From: Oscillospiraceae bacterium
GTDB taxonomy: Bacteria; Bacillota_A; Clostridia; Oscillospirales; CAG-272
Direction of reading: 5' to 3'
DNA length: 16,527 bases
Assembly: GCA_015063335.1 (NCBI GenBank)
Contig: SVUH01000031.1
Span: 1-16,527 of the forward strand
Of the stretch, positions 13,411 through 16,527 are shown in pieces. How positions within the stretch are numbered: position 1 is the stretch's first letter; the number at the start of each line of letters is the position of its first letter. A model generated the notes under the pieces. That model was not told where the DNA came from and ran no database searches. It saw nothing but the letters and a program-made list of their open reading frames with translations. A program made the translations under genes and the position numbers.

Positions 13411-13999
13411 TGATGTTCCTCTCTCCAAGCACACACTCCGTTATGATCCGTATAACCGTACTCATATCATCGGAGCAATCCCGATTAAGCCATTCCATAA
13501 GGACGGCAAATACACCTGTTAAATAAAATTTGATTACATAGGAACGTTCACTTTGGGGAACGTGAAAACGTGAAAGAATTGGATCAAAGATATGCTTGAA
13601 CATTTTGCCGTATACCTCATCCATATTCATCGAATGGAATTGTTTGATGGATACCTTGAAGATACGCTTATTTTCTTTCATAAAAGTTAGGTAGGGCGTA
13701 AGGTATTCGCTTGTAATGAAAACCAAGTCACCGAGCTCACAATTTTCAATTCGTTCTGTAATCCCTTTTGTATCAGCAGAGTAATAAGCAAAGTGCTTAT
13801 CAAGGATATATCTGGTGGTTTCCTTTAATAAATCTGAGGTGTTTTCATAGTGAAGGTAAAAGGTGGAGCGATTTACTCCTGCTGCTTCACAAATTTCCTT
13901 GATGGTGATATATTCAAAGTCCTTCTTCTCAAGTAACGTAATGAGGGCTTCGTCCATTCTGATTGCCGTATTAAAGTATTTGCTTTCGTTTTTATTCAT
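13403..13999 (-). CDS. TetR/AcrR-family transcriptional regulator
   Basis: 198 residues. The N-terminal DNA-binding domain (10-57) contains the helix-turn-helix ITIKEICEAAGVNRSTFYLH (31-50) followed by YENTSDLL, a textbook TetR pattern. The C-terminal ligand domain (about 75-190) contains FMKENKRIFK and FYLTGVFAVLMEWLNRDCSDD, reminiscent of the TetR_C_7 type seen with dihydroxyacetone and stress regulators. AAAGGTGG before the ATG comes from the last copy of an 18-bp tandem repeat. It lies between two membrane-protein genes in one operon with a promoter at 14442-14470 and a candidate operator beside it, so it probably represses its own operon. Confidence 0.94.
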   Translation of the reverse strand: MNKNESKYFNTAIRMDEALITLLEKKDFEYITIKEICEAAGVNRSTFYLHYENTSDLLKETTRYILDKHFAYYSADTKGITERIENCELGDLVFITSEYLTPYLTFMKENKRIFKVSIKQFHSMNMDEVYGKMFKHIFDPILSRFHVPQSERSYVIKFYLTGVFAVLMEWLNRDCSDDMSTVIRIITECVLGERNING

Positions 14000-14010
14000 A
14001 AGACGCCACC

Positions 14011-14064
14011 TTTGATAATTTACTTTCCTTTGATAATTTACTTTCCTTTAATAATTTACTTTCC
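14011..14064. repeat. Three tandem copies of an 18-bp unit
   Basis: Unit TTTGATAATTTACTTTCC at 14011-14028 and 14029-14046, and at 14047-14064 with one G-to-A change. On the minus strand each copy reads GGAAAGTAA, then ATTATCAAA: the first holds the stop codon of the upstream gene, and each ends in a purine-rich AAAGG junction. The copies fill the gap before the TetR start. Confidence 0.95.
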
Positions 14065-14409
14065 TTCGCTGATCTCTCTTGCGAGCTCCACGATCTCATA
14101 AGCATATTTTTTCTTGCCGTTTTCAAGCATCTTCTTATAAATCGGATAGTTGATACCTGTGCAGGCAAAGCCTATAATACCAATGATAATTCCGAGAACG
14201 GTAAGAGGGAGTGTGCCCCCGATAACTTGCATAGAGAGGCACATTCCCGTGCCTGCAACAAGGGCAGAAATAATACCAAAGGTATAAGTGAAAATGGTTG
14301 CGGGTAATTTTGCTTTCTTGTCGAGCTTGCGAAGTGCAACTATTTTGGAGTTGTCCTTGGGAGCATACTCCTTTGCGATGGATTCTGCGTAAATTTTGTC
14401 TGTGTTCAT
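14056..14409 (-). CDS. Small two-helix membrane protein, TetR-linked
   Basis: 117 residues: a polar N-terminus (1-35; KIYAESIAKEYAPKDNSK), two hydrophobic helices (about 38-58 and 66-88), then a basic/acidic C-terminal helix (YPIYKKMLENGKKKYAYEIV). I recall similar proteins next to TetR regulators in gut Firmicutes, sometimes labelled dihydropteridine reductase, but I see no nucleotide-binding motif to support an enzyme. AAGGAG lies 7 nt before the ATG. It is the first gene of the operon with TetR and the polytopic membrane protein. Its last codons lie within the 18-bp tandem repeat. Confidence 0.88.
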   Translation of the reverse strand: MNTDKIYAESIAKEYAPKDNSKIVALRKLDKKAKLPATIFTYTFGIISALVAGTGMCLSMQVIGGTLPLTVLGIIIGIIGFACTGINYPIYKKMLENGKKKYAYEIVELAREISEGK

Positions 14410-14441
14410 TTTATTTCTCCTTTTCGGTTTGTTGTGTCTTT

Positions 14442-14470
14442 ATTATACCAACTGCAAAAGAGAATTTGAA
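14442..14470 (-). promoter_or_regulatory. Promoter of the TetR operon
   Basis: TTCAAA (14470-14465), a 17-nt spacer and TATAAT (14447-14442) on the minus strand, 33 bp before the ATG at 14409. Confidence 0.72.
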
Positions 14471-14494
14471 CAACACGATTAGCTTAATGTGTTG
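14471..14494. promoter_or_regulatory. Candidate TetR operator
   Basis: CAACAC (14471-14476) and GTGTTG (14489-14494) form an inverted repeat with 12 bp between, abutting the -35 box. A second partial palindrome, GTTGA/TCAAC, overlaps it at 14491-14511. Position and shape suit a TetR dimer, with no direct proof. Confidence 0.45.
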
Positions 14495-14592
14495 ATTTCA
14501 ATGTTTTCAACCAAATAAATTATACCACAAAACAGTAAATTTGTAAATGGGTGATTGATTTCGTACATACTTTTACAAAAAAGACGGATAAA

Positions 14593-14621
14593 GAAAAAAG
14601 CTCTGCGTAAGCAGAGCTCTT
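14593..14621 (-). terminator. Intrinsic terminator after the XRE-membrane gene
   Basis: AGCTCTGC (14599-14606) pairs with GCAGAGCT (14611-14618) around GTAA; on the minus strand it is followed by T6. It lies 134 bp beyond the stop at 14756. The rest of the 346-bp gap between 14410 and 14755 holds the TetR promoter and operator, an ATATCGTGA triplication (14652-14677), doubled TTGCACCAAA, and the repeats at 14700-14754; no convincing gene. Confidence 0.85.
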
Positions 14622-14699
14622 TTATCTCTTGGAGTTTTAGCAACGCCGTTTGATATCGTGAATATCGTGAGTATCGCCCTATAAAGTGTTGCACCAAAT

Positions 14700-14729
14700 T
14701 TGCACCAAAATCACACGGGCATTCAACGC
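14700..14729. repeat. 30-bp dispersed repeat, copy 2
   Basis: 28 of 30 bases agree with 12787-12816. Another TTGCACCAAA lies immediately before it, so the leading 10 bp are doubled here. Confidence 0.85.
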
Positions 14730-14732
14730 TGT

Positions 14733-14754
14733 TCTGCTCGACAAATTGGAATTT
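14733..14754. repeat. Boundary motif at the XRE-membrane gene stop
   Basis: The 21 bp TCTGCTCGACAAATTGGAATT (from 14733) are identical at 15943-15963. It ends one base before the stop codon of the gene at 14756. Confidence 0.8.
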
Positions 14755-14755
14755 A

Positions 14756-15118
14756 TCATCTCAAAAAGACAAGTTGAATAATGATAAAAATCAACATTCC
14801 AATAATCCCACTCAATACTGCAAATTTCAATCTTAATCGCTTTCCATATTTTTCTCTGAAATACAAACGAAGATTCTGTTCGGAAAGCTGCTCGAAATCC
14901 ATATTTGTCTGTTTTTCACCGTAATAAAATTCATTTACAGAAATTCCCAAGGCTTTACATAAAGAATCCAAAACAGTATAGTCAGGCAAAGTTTTTCCGT
15001 TTTCCCATCTACTAACAGATTTTGATGATACCCCTAAAATTTCACTCAGTTGTTCTTGTGTGAGATTTTTTTGTTTTCTGCATTCTGCAAGGAATGCACC
15101 TATTTTTTCTTGATTCAT
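14756..15118 (-). CDS. XRE-family regulator with C-terminal membrane helix
   Basis: 120 residues. An HTH_3 domain (6-60) reads IGAFLAECRKQKNLTQEQLS then EILGVSSKSVSRWENGKTLP, the classic five-helix Cro/CI fold. A charged linker leads to a single hydrophobic helix (98-119) ending in the C-terminal LR. The layout is that of membrane-tethered regulators. ATG at 15118 is used because AAAGGAG lies 7 nt upstream; an earlier in-frame ATG at 15169 lacks a site and would place it inside the leader. A TATAAT at about 15157-15152 follows GAGAGTCTC, a palindrome that could be an operator. No partner gene is obvious; the next gene is another XRE regulator. Confidence 0.9.
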   Translation of the reverse strand: MNQEKIGAFLAECRKQKNLTQEQLSEILGVSSKSVSRWENGKTLPDYTVLDSLCKALGISVNEFYYGEKQTNMDFEQLSEQNLRLYFREKYGKRLRLKFAVLSGIIGMLIFIIIQLVFLR

Positions 15119-15199
15119 AATCGGTCTCCTTTCTTGATTTCCAAGAACCATTATAACAGAGACTCTCACATATTAACAGGACATAACCTGAGAATCTTC

Positions 15200-15211
15200 A
15201 AATTGGAATTT
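15200..15211. repeat. Boundary motif at the XRE-zinc ribbon gene stop
   Basis: AAATTGGAATTT, the 12-bp core shared with 12465-12476 and 14743-14754, lying 2 bp beyond the stop codon at 15214-15216. Confidence 0.6.
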
Positions 15212-15213
15212 GA

Positions 15214-15867
15214 TTATCTTTTCTTATAAATCACAAGTTCGGGATTCTCACCGTTTTCCTCATATGTGCATACGAGCAGGAAATCCATGTTGGCGACAAT
15301 TCCGTAGCATTTTGTTCCTCCCTCAAGTTGACCGCCAAGATAGGTATGCTTATCGTCAAGGAATTTCACTTTTACTCCGTTTGGGAGTGTGTATTCCATA
15401 TTGACAAATTCACCGGGCAGCACGTTTAAATTCTCTACCTTAGGCAACCCCTCGATATACAAAAGTGTGTTGAATTCGTTTATCAGCTGTTCTTTGAATT
15501 CTTCGAGCTTTTCTTTTCCACCGATTTCAGCATATCGCTTCCACATATCGAGAGTGTATTCACCGTCGGCATAACACCATTTGCAGTATTCCTCATTGAA
15601 ATTGCCGTCGGTTTCACGGCTCGTGGTGCAATCTTCAAGCGGCATACCGCAACACTTACATACTAACTCTCTCGGAGAACCAAGGAGTGTATTGATAGAC
15701 ACATCAAACAATTTGGATAGGAGTTTGAGAGTATCTATATTCGGAATCGTTTCGCCTGTTTCCCACCGAGACACGGCCTGTCTTGTAACGAATATCTTTT
15801 CGGCAAGTTCCTCTTGTGAGAGTCCTTTTTTCGTTCTTAATTCGTAGAGTATATCTTTCGTTTCCAT
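15214..15867 (-). CDS. XRE-family regulator with zinc-ribbon domain
   Basis: 217 residues in three parts. (1) HTH_3 domain (5-60): KKGLSQEELAEKIFVTRQAVSRWETGETIP. (2) A putative zinc ribbon (about 69-105) with CKCCGMPLEDC and YCKWCY; the likely ligands are C70, C73, C95 and C98, and the GMPL and YCxxCY signatures fit PF12674. (3) A C-terminal domain (about 120-217) with NEFNTLLYIEGLP, LPNGVKVKFLDDKHTYLGGQ and a closing VIYKKR that I do not recognise; it may sense a ligand. AGGTGG lies shortly before the ATG. A strong promoter precedes it. The combination suggests metal- or redox-responsive control, which is inference. Cytosolic. Confidence 0.92.
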   Translation of the reverse strand: METKDILYELRTKKGLSQEELAEKIFVTRQAVSRWETGETIPNIDTLKLLSKLFDVSINTLLGSPRELVCKCCGMPLEDCTTSRETDGNFNEEYCKWCYADGEYTLDMWKRYAEIGGKEKLEEFKEQLINEFNTLLYIEGLPKVENLNVLPGEFVNMEYTLPNGVKVKFLDDKHTYLGGQLEGGTKCYGIVANMDFLLVCTYEENGENPELVIYKKR

Positions 15868-15896
15868 AAAATCACCACCTGCATTTTTGTGGTTAT

Positions 15897-15925
15897 ATTA
15901 TATCACAAGCCGTCGGAGTTGACAA
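15897..15925 (-). promoter_or_regulatory. Promoter of the XRE-zinc ribbon gene
   Basis: TTGTCA (15925-15920), a 17-nt spacer and TATAAT (15902-15897) with TGA before it, 30 bp from the ATG. A GACAaGCAAC/GTTGCTGTC inverted repeat (15921-15943) overlaps the -35 and could be an operator. Confidence 0.82.
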
Positions 15926-15942
15926 GCAACTGCCTGTTGCTG

Positions 15943-15963
15943 TCTGCTCGACAAATTGGAATT
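15943..15963. repeat. Boundary motif at the DUF6572-like gene stop
   Basis: 21 bp identical to 14733-14753, ending 5 bp before the stop codon at 15969-15971. Confidence 0.8.
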
Positions 15964-15968
15964 GTTCG

Positions 15969-16319
15969 TTATATAATCAGACTTCGTTTTTGTCCAAACA
16001 ACGATTTATATTCTACTCTATAATTGATTCCGTACGAGTTAACCCATGGATTTATTTTTTTGCACAATTCCACAAGCAATGTGCTTGGTTTTTTATCTAA
16101 ACTTAGTACAATCCAAACTTTTTCCTTCAAAAAATCGGGGTGGTTGTTTTTAAACTCGTCACTTAAAACATAACCTATATAGTTTTCTATTTTATCCATA
16201 AGCAAAGACTGCTGTTCATTGCTATCATCAAACTTTCCGGATGATATGATAAAGAGTTCAATAGATCCGTCTTTCCCGATCGCTTCAATATCAAGATTGT
16301 TCGCATCATAAATTGCCAT
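15969..16319 (-). CDS. DUF6572-like protein
   Basis: 116 residues. The N-terminus (AIYDANNLDIEAIGKDGSIE) and the segment NEQQSLLMDKIENYIGYVLSDEF (about 34-56) match my recall of DUF6572: 'x-DAIG-x' followed by strands and a helix beginning LLxxKI. The remainder (HPDFLKEKVWIVLSLDKKPS, then LLVELCKKINPWVNSYGI) alternates strand and helix. Start: ATG at 16319 with AAGGAG 9 nt upstream; an in-frame TTG at 16343 would precede that site. Probably cytosolic; in other genomes such proteins occur beside toxin or immunity genes, but nothing here confirms that. Its promoter lies in the duplicated 61-bp block. Confidence 0.85.
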   Translation of the reverse strand: MAIYDANNLDIEAIGKDGSIELFIISSGKFDDSNEQQSLLMDKIENYIGYVLSDEFKNNHPDFLKEKVWIVLSLDKKPSTLLVELCKKINPWVNSYGINYRVEYKSLFGQKRSLII

Positions 16320-16334
16320 AATAGACTTCTCCTT

Positions 16335-16395
16335 CAAATTCAAGTTTATCGATTAGTTAGATTATACTATAAAAACGGCAAGAAGTAAATAGGAC
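16335..16395. repeat. 61-bp promoter block, copy 2
   Basis: 58/61 identical to 12678-12738, in the same position relative to its downstream gene. The similarity stops abruptly at the ribosome binding site on one side and after AGGAC on the other. Confidence 0.9.
16361..16389 (-). promoter_or_regulatory. Promoter of the DUF6572-like gene
   Basis: TTTACT (16389-16384), a 17-nt spacer and TATAAT (16366-16361) on the minus strand, the same elements as at 12704-12732. Confidence 0.72.
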
Positions 16396-16407
16396 TGCCA
16401 AAGAAAA

Positions 16408-16527
16408 TGAAATCACCTACGGTGATGAAATCCGCAAAAGCGGATGAAATCTTCACTACGTTCAGATGAAATCCGAGGCAAGCCTCGGGTGATATGAAAT
16501 CTGCCACCATAACCCGACGAAGTCGGA
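16408..16527. repeat. Hairpin mosaic, second locus, cut by the window end
   Basis: ATCACC/GGTGAT (16412-16426), ATCCGC/GCGGAT (16430-16445), a decayed ATCT/AGAT pair (16449-16467) and CCGAGGC/GCCTCGG (16473-16488) are joined by GATGAAATC linkers, all in one orientation. The same linkers and hairpin design as at 4552-4713, with different stem sequences. The end lies beyond the window. No gene in it. Confidence 0.8.

Noticed and set aside
14479..14697. 72-residue minus-strand frame containing RYSRYSRYQ
   Set aside because: It runs through the strong terminator hairpin at 14593-14621 and the ATATCGTGA triplication, has no good ribosome site, and its N-terminus simply translates the repeat.

Overview
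The window looks like a chromosomal segment of a spore-forming, low-to-moderate GC Firmicute, most likely an uncultured gut-type member of the Clostridia. The support is a spoIIGA-sigE pair, FtsZ, a DUF1836 protein, strong AGGAGG-type ribosome binding sites and sigma-A promoters with TATAAT -10 boxes. No genus can be named from the sequence alone.

Left part (1-4300, minus strand): spoIIGA, sigE and wecB form a tight sporulation operon whose third gene is a UDP-GlcNAc 2-epimerase, where many relatives carry sigG. ftsZ lies downstream behind its own AT-rich leader and ends in a terminator. SpoIIGA is the protease that activates pro-sigma-E; the epimerase overlaps the sigE stop codon and so should be made at the same time. 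A divergent consensus promoter at 4265-4293 drives tRNA-Thr(UGU) and tRNA-Tyr(GUA) on the plus strand, closed by a terminator. A mosaic of small hairpins follows.

Middle (4750-10850): a small lipoprotein and a DUF1836 regulator lie on the plus strand and meet a minus-strand sugar cluster at a 19-bp bidirectional terminator stem. In transcription order the cluster is an uncharacterised membrane-anchored protein, RfbF (glucose-1-phosphate cytidylyltransferase), RfbG (CDP-glucose 4,6-dehydratase), an SDR epimerase/reductase and a GtrB/DPM1-like membrane glycosyltransferase. Together they could make a CDP-6-deoxyhexose and load it on a lipid carrier. A 225-bp gene-free element with terminal inverted repeats splits the cluster between rfbG and the SDR gene.

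Right part (10850-16527): an accessory zone of small, mostly unrelated minus-strand genes. These are a two-helix membrane peptide, a cyclase-family hydrolase, a 51-residue membrane peptide, a nitroreductase, a DUF4177-like protein, a TetR operon with two membrane proteins, two XRE regulators (one with a membrane helix, one with a zinc ribbon) and a DUF6572-like protein. A degenerate motif (AAATTCnnnTTTaTCGA in one orientation) sits on or within 5 bp of six stop codons, and a 61-bp promoter block containing the same motif precedes two unrelated genes. This cassette-like arrangement is the most unusual signal here. The window ends inside a second hairpin mosaic of the same type as the one after the tRNAs.
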